From positions 1 to 64,000 of the forward strand of contig JAAYBV010000001.1 in assembly GCA_012744475.1 (NCBI GenBank): a DNA stretch of 64,000 bases. The letters run 5' to 3'. The notes beneath the pieces are model-generated. The model was not told the origin of the DNA. It saw nothing but the letters and a program-made list of their open reading frames with translations, and made no database searches. Below are positions 18,765 through 27,599 of the stretch, one piece after another. Position 1 is the first letter of the stretch. Every line of letters starts with the position of its first letter. A program made the translations under genes and the position numbers. The stretch is from Phycisphaerae bacterium (lineage in GTDB: Bacteria > Planctomycetota > Phycisphaerae > Sedimentisphaerales > Anaerobacaceae).

Positions 18765-18800
18765 TTGCGACAGATTATCATATATGATAAGATATTGCAA
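18765..18800 (+). promoter_or_regulatory. Leaderless abiE promoter with palindromic operator
   Basis: TTGCGA (18765-18770), 17-base spacer, TAAGAT (18788-18793) predicts transcription starting at or next to the A of the abiEi ATG at 18800, matching the absence of a Shine-Dalgarno sequence. A perfect 16-bp palindrome, TTATCATATATGATAA (18775-18790), fills the spacer and enters the -10. AbiEi antitoxins are known to repress their operon by binding inverted repeats, so this is the probable operator. Confidence 0.65.
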
Positions 18801-19435
18801 TGAAATGGCATGAATTGCTCCAAATGGTGGCCGATGTACCGGTCTTCCGCACGGGTTTTCTGGCCGCAGGTGCCGAAAGCCTGCCCGCTCTGCGACTTCA
18901 ACTGAGCCGTTGGGTCAAGGCCGGCAAACTGGTCCAGCCTGCCAAGGGACTCTATACACTGGCCGAGCCTTACCGCAAGATCAGCATCCATCCGTTCGTC
19001 CTTGCCAACGCGATGAAGAAGGCCTCGTACGTGAGTCTCCAGTCGGCGCTGGCGCACTTCGGGATGATCCCCGAGCACGTTCCCACGGTGACGAGTGTCA
19101 CGACACAGCGACCCCAACGGGTCGAAACCCCCTTGGGGGTGTTCGTATTTCGGTGCATCAAGACAAGCTGGTTCCACGGCTACAGGCAGGTCGACTTCGG
19201 GAATCGTCAGCAGGCGTTCATCGCCACACCCGAAAAGGCGCTGCTCGATCTGGTACACCTGACCGCGGGCGCCGACAGCCTTGATTTTCTGTCCGAGCTT
19301 CGCCTCCAGAATCTGGATACGCTCGACATGGACGCCTTGATCACTTTGGCAGAGGCAGCGCAGAGTCCGAAGCTGTGTCGCGCCGCGCGACGGATTGCCG
19401 GACTGGTCGCGGAAGAGACCGGGGAGAGACGATGA
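18800..19435 (+). CDS. abiEi: AbiEi family antitoxin / transcriptional repressor
   Basis: The 211-residue protein has an N-terminal winged helix (residues 1-60, 'LRLQLSRWVKAGKLVQPAKG', 'LYTLAEPYR') and the AbiEi C-terminal domain ('SYVSLQSALAHFGMIPEHVP', 'IATPEKALLDLVHL'). In type IV toxin-antitoxin systems of this class the antitoxin represses the operon and counteracts the AbiEii nucleotidyltransferase without binding it tightly. The start is leaderless or nearly so. Its TGA overlaps the toxin ATG by four bases, implying translational coupling. The role is plasmid- or phage-related stabilisation or abortive infection. Confidence 0.9.
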   Translation: MKWHELLQMVADVPVFRTGFLAAGAESLPALRLQLSRWVKAGKLVQPAKGLYTLAEPYRKISIHPFVLANAMKKASYVSLQSALAHFGMIPEHVPTVTSVTTQRPQRVETPLGVFVFRCIKTSWFHGYRQVDFGNRQQAFIATPEKALLDLVHLTAGADSLDFLSELRLQNLDTLDMDALITLAEAAQSPKLCRAARRIAGLVAEETGERR

Positions 19436-20250
19436 AAGACTACCTCAGACAGATTCTCGTTGGCGCGGCCGACGCAAACGTGGCGCGACGTGTGGCGACG
19501 GAGTATCTCCAGGCCCGGCTTCTCCAGTCGCTGCAGGACCAGGGCGCGTACGCCACGTGGGCTTTTCAGGGTGGGACGGCGCTGCGATTTCTCTATGCGA
19601 TGCCGCGATTCTCAGAGGATCTCGACTTCGCCTTGGTCGAGCCGCAGATCGATGCTCGCTTCGGCGAAAACGTCACCGGCTGCCGCCGCACCTTCGAAGC
19701 CGAGGGCTACGATGTCGACGTTCGCATCAAGGAGACCAAGACAGTCAAATCCGCGTTCGTGCGTTTGCGGGGTCTGCCGTATGAACTGGGGCTCTCGCCG
19801 CACCGGTCCGAGACGCTCTCGGTCAAGGTGGAAGTGGACTCGCACCCGCCCGCCGGGGCGCGCATCGTTTCGTCTCTCGTCAGAAGATACGTCATCCTCA
19901 ACCTGCGCCACTACGACAAGGCGTCGCTGCTGGCAGGCAAGCTGCACGCGATCCTGACGCGTCCCTACACCAAGGGTCGCGACATTTACGATCTGATCTG
20001 GTATCTGTCGGACCGCACCTGGCCTGTCCCGAATTTGGAGTTGCTCAACAACGCCCTGGCGCAGACGGGTCGGCAGGACCCTGAAGTCACCCCGGAGAAC
20101 TGGCGTGGCCTCATCCGCCGGCGCATCGAAACCCTCCAGTGGAAGCAGGTCGTCGACGACGTCAAGCCCTTCCTCGAACGCCCTGGCGATGTCAACCTAC
20201 TGACCCGGGAGACCCTCTTATCCGTCCTGGAGCGACCTTCGGGGGCGTAA
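19432..20250 (+). CDS. abiEii: AbiEii family nucleotidyltransferase toxin
   Basis: The 272-residue protein has the DNA-polymerase-beta-like nucleotidyltransferase signature G47-G48-T49 ('FQGGTALRFLY') and S61-E-D63-L-D65 ('RFSEDLDFALVE'). 'LRHYDKASLLAGKLHAILTR' and 'KGRDIYDLIWYLSDR' are further AbiEii/AbiGii motifs. Studied relatives transfer nucleotides to tRNA acceptor ends and stop growth. All listed catalytic residues are present, so the toxin should be active. The ATG at 19432 overlaps the antitoxin stop and is chosen over the longer upstream frame for that reason. Confidence 0.92.
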   Translation: MKDYLRQILVGAADANVARRVATEYLQARLLQSLQDQGAYATWAFQGGTALRFLYAMPRFSEDLDFALVEPQIDARFGENVTGCRRTFEAEGYDVDVRIKETKTVKSAFVRLRGLPYELGLSPHRSETLSVKVEVDSHPPAGARIVSSLVRRYVILNLRHYDKASLLAGKLHAILTRPYTKGRDIYDLIWYLSDRTWPVPNLELLNNALAQTGRQDPEVTPENWRGLIRRRIETLQWKQVVDDVKPFLERPGDVNLLTRETLLSVLERPSGA

Positions 20251-20366
20251 GCGCCCTGCCCAATAGGCCTTATGCGGCGTTGATCTGGAAGACTTGAAAT
20301 CGCGTCGGCTCCGATGCATAATCAGCCTGTTGATGCCCAGCCGTTTGGCAAGAGGAGATACGACAG

Positions 20367-21773
20367 ATGCCGACGATGCCCACACGACGGACGTTCTTGA
20401 AGGCGGCGGCGCTGTCTGTCGCGGCGATGGGATGGCCCGGCATGGGCAAGGGGCGGGAGCGAAGCACATCGCCGAATTTCGTCGTTGTCTTTCTCGATGA
20501 CTCAGGATGGGCGGATTTCAGGCCGTTTGCCACACAGGACTACCCGACGCCCCACGTCGAGCAACTGGCGACAGAGGGCTGCTGCTATCGGAATTTTTAC
20601 GTGCCCCAGGCCGTGTGCTCGGCCTCGCGGGCGGCGCTGCTAAGCGGCTGCTATCCGGGCCGGACGAAGGTCTTCGGCGCGCACGGGCCGGGGGCCAGAG
20701 GGCTCGATCCAAAATTCGCCACACTGGGCGAGGTGCTCAAGAGGCGCGGTTACGCGACCGCCGTTTTCGGCAAGTGGCACATCGGCGACCAGCCTGAGAC
20801 GCGTCCGCCGGCCAGGGGATTCGACGAGTCGTGCGGGCTGATGTACTCCAACGACATGTGGGAATTCCATCCGGAGAACCCGGACTACTGGGGTCGGCAT
20901 CCTCTGCAGTTCTGGGAGAACGGCAAAGTCACGATCGATCGCGTCACGAAAGAGCATCAGCCGATGCTCACGACGTGGTACACCGAGCACGCGGTGGACT
21001 TCATCGGGCGTCACAAGGACGAGCCGTTCCTGCTGTACGTGCCGCACTCGATGCCGCATGTGCCGCTGTTCTGCAGCGACAAGTTCAGAGGCAAGTCCGG
21101 CGTGGGCCTCTACGGCGACGTGATGATGGAACTCGACTGGTCCGTAGGCCGGATCACGCAGGCGCTCAAGGCCAACGGACTCGAGGACAACACGCTCGTG
21201 ATCTTCACCTCGGACAACGGTCCATGGATCTCGTACGGCAACCACGCCGGCAGGACACCCTTCCGCGAGGCCAAGGGCACCAGCTTCGACGGCGGCACAC
21301 GCAGCGCGTGCATCATGAAGTTCCCCGGGCGGATCGAGGCAGGCACAGTCTCGAAGAAGGCCTTCTGCTCGATCGATATCCTGCCCACACTGGCGCATTT
21401 GGCCGGAGCCGAGATGCCCGCCAATCCCGTCGACGGCAGGAACGTATGGGACCTGATCGCCGGCAAGGGCGGCGCGACGAACCCGCATGACTACTATCCG
21501 TTCTCGACGGGCGAGACCTTCGAAGGCGTTATCAGCGGGGACGGCCACTGGAAGCTGCACCTGCCGCACAAGTATCGCACCCTGGTGACGCCGGGCCGCG
21601 ACGGCGCCGCCGGCAAGTACCGCCAGGAAGACATCGTCCTGTCCCTGTTCGACATGGAGCTCGATCCGCACGAGACCGCCAACGTGCTGGACAAATACCC
21701 CGAGGTCGCCGCTCGAATGAAAGGATACGCCGACCGCCACCGCGAAGAATTCTACCCGCCGAAGCAGGGATAG
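20367..21773 (+). CDS. Twin-arginine-exported sulfatase
   Basis: The 468-residue type I sulfatase begins with a Tat signal, 'TRRTFLKAAALSVAA'. The active-site cysteine C84 in 'CSASRAALLSG' is the one converted to formylglycine by an anaerobic-type or FGE maturase; none is encoded in the window. Metal ligands appear as 'FLDDSGW' and 'FTSDNGPW', with 'GKWHIGD' supplying the Lys/His pair. Such enzymes remove sulfate from sulfated glycans. AGAGGAGA lies nine bases before the ATG at 20367. It converges on the minus-strand glycosidase operon with a 12-bp gap, consistent with a joint role in glycan breakdown. Confidence 0.92.
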   Translation: MPTMPTRRTFLKAAALSVAAMGWPGMGKGRERSTSPNFVVVFLDDSGWADFRPFATQDYPTPHVEQLATEGCCYRNFYVPQAVCSASRAALLSGCYPGRTKVFGAHGPGARGLDPKFATLGEVLKRRGYATAVFGKWHIGDQPETRPPARGFDESCGLMYSNDMWEFHPENPDYWGRHPLQFWENGKVTIDRVTKEHQPMLTTWYTEHAVDFIGRHKDEPFLLYVPHSMPHVPLFCSDKFRGKSGVGLYGDVMMELDWSVGRITQALKANGLEDNTLVIFTSDNGPWISYGNHAGRTPFREAKGTSFDGGTRSACIMKFPGRIEAGTVSKKAFCSIDILPTLAHLAGAEMPANPVDGRNVWDLIAGKGGATNPHDYYPFSTGETFEGVISGDGHWKLHLPHKYRTLVTPGRDGAAGKYRQEDIVLSLFDMELDPHETANVLDKYPEVAARMKGYADRHREEFYPPKQG

Positions 21774-21785
21774 CGCAGGCAGCAA

Positions 21786-23321
21786 TCAGGGCAGTGAACC
21801 CTTGAGAGGCGACAGCTTGTCGGAATGGGCGATCTGCTGGCCGTCGGCAAAGACGCGGAATCCGTTGTCTTTGCCGTACTTCGAGCCCACTCGATCCCAG
21901 AGGATGGTGAGCGTTCGCCCGTGGTACAGCACCCCGTCGAGGCAGAACCAGTCCCATGCATCCGGCAGGATCAACGGATGGACCTCGACGAGATTGTCCC
22001 CTCGCGGAACCAGCCCAACCAGCCCGCTGATGACCAGGTCGCAGAAGGTCGAGTGATTGTAGTACCGGCTGCGGTCCGAATCGGGCTTGAGCCACGTGCC
22101 GTTGACCTCGTCGAGATACTCGCCGATGTAGGGCCTGCCTCGGGACTGCTGCGACCGCGCGTAGGTCAGCAGCGCATCGAAGTAGTCCGCCTTCGTGACG
22201 TAGGACTGCTCGTAGTGACGCAGCAGGTTGGCCAAAGCCACGAGCGTCTGGCTCGTCGCGAAGGGCCAGACGGCGCCGTCCCACTCGCACGTTCCGACGC
22301 CGTGACTGCGAAAGTCCGGATGCCTGCGCTCGGCGGTGGTGATCCCCATCGGCGCCTTGAACCCCTGAGGGTCGGTGAGCTGCCGCCACGCTCCTTCGCA
22401 GCCCGGCTCGGGCAAATCGAAATACCACGGGATGAACCCGATCTCCTCGCGCACGTCGGCCAGCACGCCGTCGGGATGGCGGACCTTGAAGAACTCCGCC
22501 TGCTCGTCCCACAGCAGTTCGTGGATGAGCGCCTTGAGTCGGGCGGCTTTCTCGGCATAGTGTCTGGCGGTTGCGTCATCTCCCGCCAGCGCCGCAACCT
22601 TCGAGATGGCGACCATGTTCGCGTACATGTAGCTGTTCAGCGGAGGTCTGGCGTTCTTGTCGCGGCGCGAACCGCTGATCGATTCCTCCATCCCATCCCG
22701 CACGTCGTATTGCCAGAAGAGGCCGTTCTCCAGACCTCTTTCCTTCTCCCACGCGCAGCAGTCGCGGACGAAGGCGTCGAGCAGGCTCACGACAAAGGCC
22801 CTGTCCAGATCAACGAGGTACCGCTCGTACAACGCCCACGTGGCCCAGTTGCTGTACTGATGGAAGTGCGGCTGCAAATCGCCTTCGTGGCCCTTGTACC
22901 AGAACCGGGCGTACTCGTCGATGTACCGCCGGTCGCGCAGCCATCGCCCTTCGCGAATGTGGTGGCCCAGAGCACAACTGATCGTGTTGTGCTTGCCGGC
23001 GTGGCCGACCTTGTCGAGAAACTCGGTGAAGACAAACCCGTCCGGCGTCTGTTTGAGATGTTTGCGAAACGTCCACCAGCGGAAATAGTAGATCTGCTCG
23101 AACCCCTTGTCAGGGCACTCGAAGAACGGAACGTTGCGGACCATCCAGGCCCACGCCTCACTGTTCGGGATGTGATTGACGATGTTCTCCGGCTCCATGC
23201 CGTTGAAGAAATCGACGTGACGGCGGAACGCGTCCGCGTCGAGCACGAACATCGCGCCGCTCGCTTGCGCCGCCATGATAACGACCGTACTTAAGATCGA
23301 AAGTGCCAACGTCCTGCCCAT
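21786..23321 (-). CDS. Secreted MGH1-like alpha/alpha-toroid glycoside hydrolase
   Basis: The 511-residue protein has a signal peptide (MGRTLALSILSTVVIMAAQASGA). The helical toroid shows 'YSNWATWALYERYLVD', 'ENGLFWQYDVRDGMEESISG', 'LNSYMYANMVAISKVAAL', 'IGFIPWYFDLPEPGCEGAW' and 'GTCEWDGAVWPFATSQTLVA', the pattern of the MGH1-like (GH63/trehalase-related) domain. D in 'DVRDGMEES' and E in 'CEWDGAVWP' are the likely catalytic region. The ATG at 23321 has GGAGG five bases upstream. An alternative ATG at 23354 overlaps the upstream stop as ATGA. It is the last gene of the GH172/nucleoside-hydrolase-like operon. Confidence 0.75.
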   Translation of the reverse strand: MGRTLALSILSTVVIMAAQASGAMFVLDADAFRRHVDFFNGMEPENIVNHIPNSEAWAWMVRNVPFFECPDKGFEQIYYFRWWTFRKHLKQTPDGFVFTEFLDKVGHAGKHNTISCALGHHIREGRWLRDRRYIDEYARFWYKGHEGDLQPHFHQYSNWATWALYERYLVDLDRAFVVSLLDAFVRDCCAWEKERGLENGLFWQYDVRDGMEESISGSRRDKNARPPLNSYMYANMVAISKVAALAGDDATARHYAEKAARLKALIHELLWDEQAEFFKVRHPDGVLADVREEIGFIPWYFDLPEPGCEGAWRQLTDPQGFKAPMGITTAERRHPDFRSHGVGTCEWDGAVWPFATSQTLVALANLLRHYEQSYVTKADYFDALLTYARSQQSRGRPYIGEYLDEVNGTWLKPDSDRSRYYNHSTFCDLVISGLVGLVPRGDNLVEVHPLILPDAWDWFCLDGVLYHGRTLTILWDRVGSKYGKDNGFRVFADGQQIAHSDKLSPLKGSLP

Positions 23322-23350
23322 AAGGACCTCCGCGAGGTCGCGCAGAATGG

Positions 23351-24508
23351 TCATGGGAGTTTCAGAAGGAGCGCTTTCAAGGCCCCGGTCATGGCGGCCT
23401 GATAGCGGTCCAGGTCGCGTACGTGGAAGATGTAGCGGTCCTTGGCCTTCGAATCGTGCGTCCACCTCGTGACACCCTCGTCGGAGCACGTCACTCTGAT
23501 TGGGTCGAACGAGAACGCCGGTTGATTCGTCGCGTCGGCCAAGATGCTTTGTCCGGCCGCATGGAGAAAGCCGCCGGTGCACCACATGTGCCGATCCTGC
23601 GCGCCGAAGGTATCGAGCAGTTGCGGATCGACGGGTCCGAGAAGCGAGCGAAGCCAGTTGTGGTCGGTCTTTCTCGCGAGCATCCACAGGAAGAAATTCT
23701 GCACGCGGCTCGACAGGTGCGGCAGGATCTCGCCCTGGCGGAACGAGTAGTGCGTGCCGTACTCCATGATCGGCCGGTCCGAGTTCATCTGCTCGAAGCA
23801 CGGCATCCAGTAGATCGGACAGGGAAGATCGAAGATCGCTGCGTAGCTGAGTGGCGCCAGACTCACGTTGTATTCGAGCTTCGCCGCCTTCTCTTTGTCG
23901 GGCGAGCCGGTGCCGGCATTGAGGTAGATGCCCGCGCATTTCTCCGCAAAAAGTTGCGGCGCCTTCTTGCCCGCGACCGCGATGTCACGGCACGAGCCTA
24001 TGACGTTGATGACGACCGGCTCAGGCGAGCGGCGCAGAATGTCCAGAACCATGTCGATGCCGATGTGATCGCTGGCGCCGGCATCGGCCTGGCTGTCATC
24101 GCGGGAGCGCATCGGACGCGGCGTGCCCACGGAAACGGGCACGTGCAGTCCCGTGACGTAGTTCATCTGCGCCACGGCCATCACATCCGGATTATGGTCG
24201 TTCGTGGAATGCGGCTCGAAGTCGATCAAGACCGCCTTGAGGTCGATTTGCCTCGTGTAGGCCAGCGCGAAGACGCTGGCGAGGTCCCAATGGTCGTCCG
24301 GGTCGCAGTGCGGGCGGAACAGGTCCGTAGCGTGGATCATCGGCACGGGGCGCCCCTGCGGGGCGACGGGTGGCAGCCTCAAGTCCGCAGGACTTGGGGA
24401 TGGGGTGTTTCTGGAAACCGTCGGCAAGCTCTGCTTGCCGCTGCCACCCGATGTGACCATCGCGACAGCGGCTGCGGCGGCTTTCAAGAGTGTCCGTCGT
24501 GTTGGCAT
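23351..24508 (-). CDS. Tat-exported nucleoside-hydrolase-like protein
   Basis: The 385-residue protein has a Tat signal ('PTRRTLLKAAAAAVAM'). The mature part is nucleoside-hydrolase-like: 'IHATDLFRPHCDPDDHWDLA' replaces the usual DxDxxxDD calcium site, with further 'VVINVIGSCRDIAVAG' and 'KCAGIYLNAGTG' strands. The altered metal site suggests hydrolysis of another N- or O-glycosidic bond, or loss of catalysis. About 27 residues after the signal are encoded by a MITE-like repeat. A GTG at 24517, three codons earlier, is closer to AAGGAG and is an alternative start. The stop overlaps the alternative start of the next gene by four bases. Confidence 0.75.
   Translation of the reverse strand: MPTRRTLLKAAAAAVAMVTSGGSGKQSLPTVSRNTPSPSPADLRLPPVAPQGRPVPMIHATDLFRPHCDPDDHWDLASVFALAYTRQIDLKAVLIDFEPHSTNDHNPDVMAVAQMNYVTGLHVPVSVGTPRPMRSRDDSQADAGASDHIGIDMVLDILRRSPEPVVINVIGSCRDIAVAGKKAPQLFAEKCAGIYLNAGTGSPDKEKAAKLEYNVSLAPLSYAAIFDLPCPIYWMPCFEQMNSDRPIMEYGTHYSFRQGEILPHLSSRVQNFFLWMLARKTDHNWLRSLLGPVDPQLLDTFGAQDRHMWCTGGFLHAAGQSILADATNQPAFSFDPIRVTCSDEGVTRWTHDSKAKDRYIFHVRDLDRYQAAMTGALKALLLKLP
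24370..24447. repeat. MITE-like element 2, in frame inside a coding region
   Basis: GTGGCAGCCTCAA (24370-24382) and inverted TTGCCGCTGCCAC (24435-24447) bound 78 bp lying wholly within the nucleoside-hydrolase-like gene. Its length is a multiple of three and the gene reads through, encoding a Ser/Pro-rich linker between the Tat signal and the mature domain. TTGGGGATGG and TCGGCAAGC match internal parts of copies 1 and 4. Confidence 0.75.
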
Positions 24509-24537
24509 CGCCTTCACGAATCTCCTTTCCAAGCGGA

Positions 24538-26655
24538 CTACTGCCGCTGGACCCAGAAGAAGTCGATTCCGACCTCCGGCTGCGTGACATCTTCGCCCGC
24601 GCCCCTCCATTCGAGCGTCAGGGTGTGCTCGCCCGCGGTCAGTTCGCCGGGCATCAGTGCGACGCGACGCAGCAGTGTGCGATAGGGCCGATGCAGATCG
24701 ACCTCCTCGTCCCGGTCCGCCAGTTTGAGCGGCTGACCGTCGAGATAGAATGCGACCTTTCCCGATCGCGGCGTCAGAGCGAATGCGACGTTGATCTGCT
24801 TCTTGCCCGCATCATCAATGGCGAGCTTGAAGCTCTTGCGCTCGCCGCTGCTCTTCGGGGTCCAGACGAGCAGCTTGCCGCCCGCCCAGAGCGCCCCGGC
24901 GTCCAGGCGCGTATTCTGTTTGTCGGTCAGGCACTCTTCGCTGGCGAAGAACACTGAGTTGGCCGCCCCCATCCGGGCCGCCGGCTGCCAGCCTTCGGGC
25001 AGGACCGGCGCCCGCAGGTCTGCCGGCATGATGGCCAGATGGTCGTCGGTCACGCCGGGACGCGCGTAGTGGTATCCGATGCGGGCGTATGACATGCCCG
25101 GCGTCCGTTCGTGGCTGAACAGCTCCATATAGAACCGGATGTTCTGCCGGAACGGGATCGCGTCGAGAATGTGCCAGCGGTAGTTCGTGACGAAGCCCCG
25201 GTTGCCCGGGCCGTCGTTGCGGGGCTGGCCGCAGTAGGGATACAGGAAGATATCGGGCGACGACCACGAGTAGTTGAAGTAGTCCTCGGAGCCGGTCCCG
25301 AAGATCGACGGCCGCGGCTCGTTGTCCACGAACACCTTCTCATCGCCCTCGCCCCACCAGTTGCCGTAGGGCGTGGGCACCTCGGCGGGATTCAGCAGAT
25401 AGGCGCTCGTCCCTACGTAGACGCCGTGCCCGTGCGCCAGCAGGAAAGGCAGGTCCTGCACGTCGCGGTTGGATGCGATCAGGTCGTGATCGACGCGCCA
25501 TCGCGCGCGAAAGTGCATGGATCGCTCATCCCAGGTTCGCGGCGCAACGGTGACCGCGCCGGTGGCCTCGACGCTCTGACCGCCGTGGTTGACCAGCTCG
25601 ACCTTGCACGAGCGCTCGAAGGGCATCGCGAATCGGCAGATCATCGTCCCGTCCGGCCGTACGGTGAAAGGCAGCGACTGATAGGGATTGATGCCCGGCG
25701 CGGCGCCGAAGAAGTCGCCTACGGGGGATTGCACTTGCGGCCAGGGATAGCCGTCGCACGTCACTTGAAGGACCGTCTGCCGGAGGGCCTTGTCCATATC
25801 GACCGCCTTCAGCTTGATCGTCAGTTGCTCGACTGCCTGCGAGCCTTCGAACTCGGCGACGGTCTTCTTCTCCGATGCCACCACGGCAACGTCAAACGAC
25901 TTGGCGCCGGCCTGCGAGCGAGGTTTCACGCCCTCGTCCGGGTCGTCGAGCGCCTTTGTCACGCGGTCGATCATCGAGCGATACGTGTGGATATCCTCCG
26001 GTCGGAACGACACGACCGATGCGCTCTTGTCGTACAGCCGCACCTGAAGCTCGTAGAAGTGAATCTCCTTGACGTTGCCCGTCCACACGACGCGAAGGTG
26101 CTTGGCGAATGGAATCGGTGCGTACGAAGCATCGCGCTGGTACACGGTCCTGCCGAACGTCTCCGCGTCGATCTCTTTGAATTGCCCGAAACGTTCGTAC
26201 GGACGACGGAAGAATTCGTCGGCACTGCCCTCGTAGATCGGCGTCTCGGCACCGTCGAGGACCACTCGCACCTGTCCGGCGATGGCGGCGGTCCACAGGC
26301 GCACGATCGCGCCGGGCCCGGCGACGTCGGCAATCAGGTACTCACCGATCCCGTCGGCGTCGGGCTCGCGGAGCACCTTCTCGAAATTCGGGATCGGCTC
26401 ACCGCCGAAGCCGTCGGAATTGGCGAACCAGTCCGGTCCGCCGGGCAGGCGGCTGCGACGATCGGTGGAGGAGAACTGCACGGTGCGATACGCCGGGTCC
26501 GGGAAGCTCGACAGGCCGGCCATGTCGATCATTTCCTCGAAGAGCGAGCCGGTGGTGATCGCCGCCCGCCCGGCTCCGGCGGACCCAAGGAGCGCCAGCA
26601 ACCCGATCAGCAATAGAAAGGATGTGGTCCTGATTCCGTGTGCGTTCGCATCCAT
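24538..26655 (-). CDS. GH172 family (DUF2961) secreted glycosidase
   Basis: The 705-residue protein has a signal peptide ending near 'GAGRAA'. The DUF2961 core carries 'NWWGEGDEKVFVD' (about 428-440) and 'FGTGSEDYFNYSW' (about 451-463), the carboxylate-rich motifs of GH172, whose studied members act on fructose dianhydrides, alpha-arabinofuranosides or related furanosides. The C-terminal 160 residues form a jelly-roll ('IDDAGKKQINVAFALTP', 'GEHTLTLEWRG'). The ATG at 26655 has GAGG nine bases upstream. It heads the operon with the two genes above; the next start lies 29 bp downstream. Confidence 0.85.
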   Translation of the reverse strand: MDANAHGIRTTSFLLLIGLLALLGSAGAGRAAITTGSLFEEMIDMAGLSSFPDPAYRTVQFSSTDRRSRLPGGPDWFANSDGFGGEPIPNFEKVLREPDADGIGEYLIADVAGPGAIVRLWTAAIAGQVRVVLDGAETPIYEGSADEFFRRPYERFGQFKEIDAETFGRTVYQRDASYAPIPFAKHLRVVWTGNVKEIHFYELQVRLYDKSASVVSFRPEDIHTYRSMIDRVTKALDDPDEGVKPRSQAGAKSFDVAVVASEKKTVAEFEGSQAVEQLTIKLKAVDMDKALRQTVLQVTCDGYPWPQVQSPVGDFFGAAPGINPYQSLPFTVRPDGTMICRFAMPFERSCKVELVNHGGQSVEATGAVTVAPRTWDERSMHFRARWRVDHDLIASNRDVQDLPFLLAHGHGVYVGTSAYLLNPAEVPTPYGNWWGEGDEKVFVDNEPRPSIFGTGSEDYFNYSWSSPDIFLYPYCGQPRNDGPGNRGFVTNYRWHILDAIPFRQNIRFYMELFSHERTPGMSYARIGYHYARPGVTDDHLAIMPADLRAPVLPEGWQPAARMGAANSVFFASEECLTDKQNTRLDAGALWAGGKLLVWTPKSSGERKSFKLAIDDAGKKQINVAFALTPRSGKVAFYLDGQPLKLADRDEEVDLHRPYRTLLRRVALMPGELTAGEHTLTLEWRGAGEDVTQPEVGIDFFWVQRQ

Positions 26656-26795
26656 CGTGTCTTCCCTCAACTGAAGATACCCATCCGCAAAACGATTCCG
26701 CCGGCGGTTGTCTGGCGGCCCAGCGCCGGCCCGATCTGTGCTGCCATAGCATAGCAACTGCGGCGCCGGATGTCACCCATCTGTCGCACGGATCG

Positions 26796-26847
26796 TGTGG
26801 TAACCAAGTCCCCCATCCCCAAACGCTGGCGCGTTTGAGGCTGCCAC
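26796..26847. repeat. MITE-like element 3, short copy
   Basis: TTGAGGCTGCCAC (26835-26847) is an exact copy of the family's right end, and CCCCATCCCCAAA matches the internal region of copies 1, 2 and 5 in reverse. The left end is degenerate. It lies between the 3' end of the UPF0280 gene and the GH172 start. Confidence 0.55.
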
Positions 26848-26860
26848 GCGCGGGGGCAGA

Positions 26861-27553
26861 CTACCGTGGAGCTTTGACCAGATAAGGCAGGCGGCCGGCC
26901 AGGCCGATGCGGTCGTCCTTGACGACAACCAGACCGTCGATGCCGTCGATGGCCATGATGCGTTCGAGTGCGGTATCCACATCGTCGGCCGTTCGGACGA
27001 GGTTGGCCGCCTGCGTCGCGGCCGCGTCAGCCAGGGCGCCGTCGCGGGCGACGACGGTGGCCAGGTCGCACTGGCCCAGGCTCGTGGAGTGACCCATTCT
27101 GCCCGACGAGGAGCAGATGGAGATCGGCGTATCCTCCGGGCGCAGAGAGAACGCGAGGCGGTCCGCCAGCTTGACGGTTCCCGTGTGCAGGCCGATGACG
27201 ACAGGCGAGGTCGCTCGCACGAAGATGTCGCCGCCGTTGTCCACAATCGCCTCGGCGGCGCCGGCCTTCAGGGCCGCCTCGACGGCCAGCTCGGCCATGG
27301 CCCCGGCGACGGCCGCCATCGGACCGACACCCACCGACCGGGCCGCGCGCGCCATGCGCTGCGCGACCTCGGGCGCATCGGGCAGCAGCTCGACCGGCTC
27401 GAACGATGTGCCGAACGCCGGATGCCGGAGGATATAGTCCTCCAGAATCCGGCGCTGGCGCACGACCTCTTCGGTGACAGCGTCGAACGCCTCGCAGCAG
27501 ATGCGCAGCGCCGCCTCGTGGTGAGTGAACGTTTGATAGGTTCGCTTGGTCAT
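26861..27553 (-). CDS. UPF0280 (COG2122, ApbE-like) protein of the homocysteine operon
   Basis: The 230-residue protein is of the UPF0280/DUF375 family, which is distantly related to ApbE flavin transferases. Visible motifs are 'VGPMAAVAGAMAELAVEAAL', 'AIVDNGGDIFVRA', 'LGQCDLATVVARDGALADAAATQ' and 'GSSSGRMGHS'-like 'CSSSGRMGHSTS'. In methanogens a COG2122 protein assists the DUF39/NIL pair in making homocysteine from aspartate semialdehyde and sulfide. The gene follows that exact pair here with a 46-bp gap. The start at 27553 is chosen from family length; no good ribosome site is seen. Confidence 0.85.
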   Translation of the reverse strand: MTKRTYQTFTHHEAALRICCEAFDAVTEEVVRQRRILEDYILRHPAFGTSFEPVELLPDAPEVAQRMARAARSVGVGPMAAVAGAMAELAVEAALKAGAAEAIVDNGGDIFVRATSPVVIGLHTGTVKLADRLAFSLRPEDTPISICSSSGRMGHSTSLGQCDLATVVARDGALADAAATQAANLVRTADDVDTALERIMAIDGIDGLVVVKDDRIGLAGRLPYLVKAPR

Positions 27554-27599
27554 GACGGCACCCACAGGTCGTATTCGACCGATAGAACCTATTCTGGGG

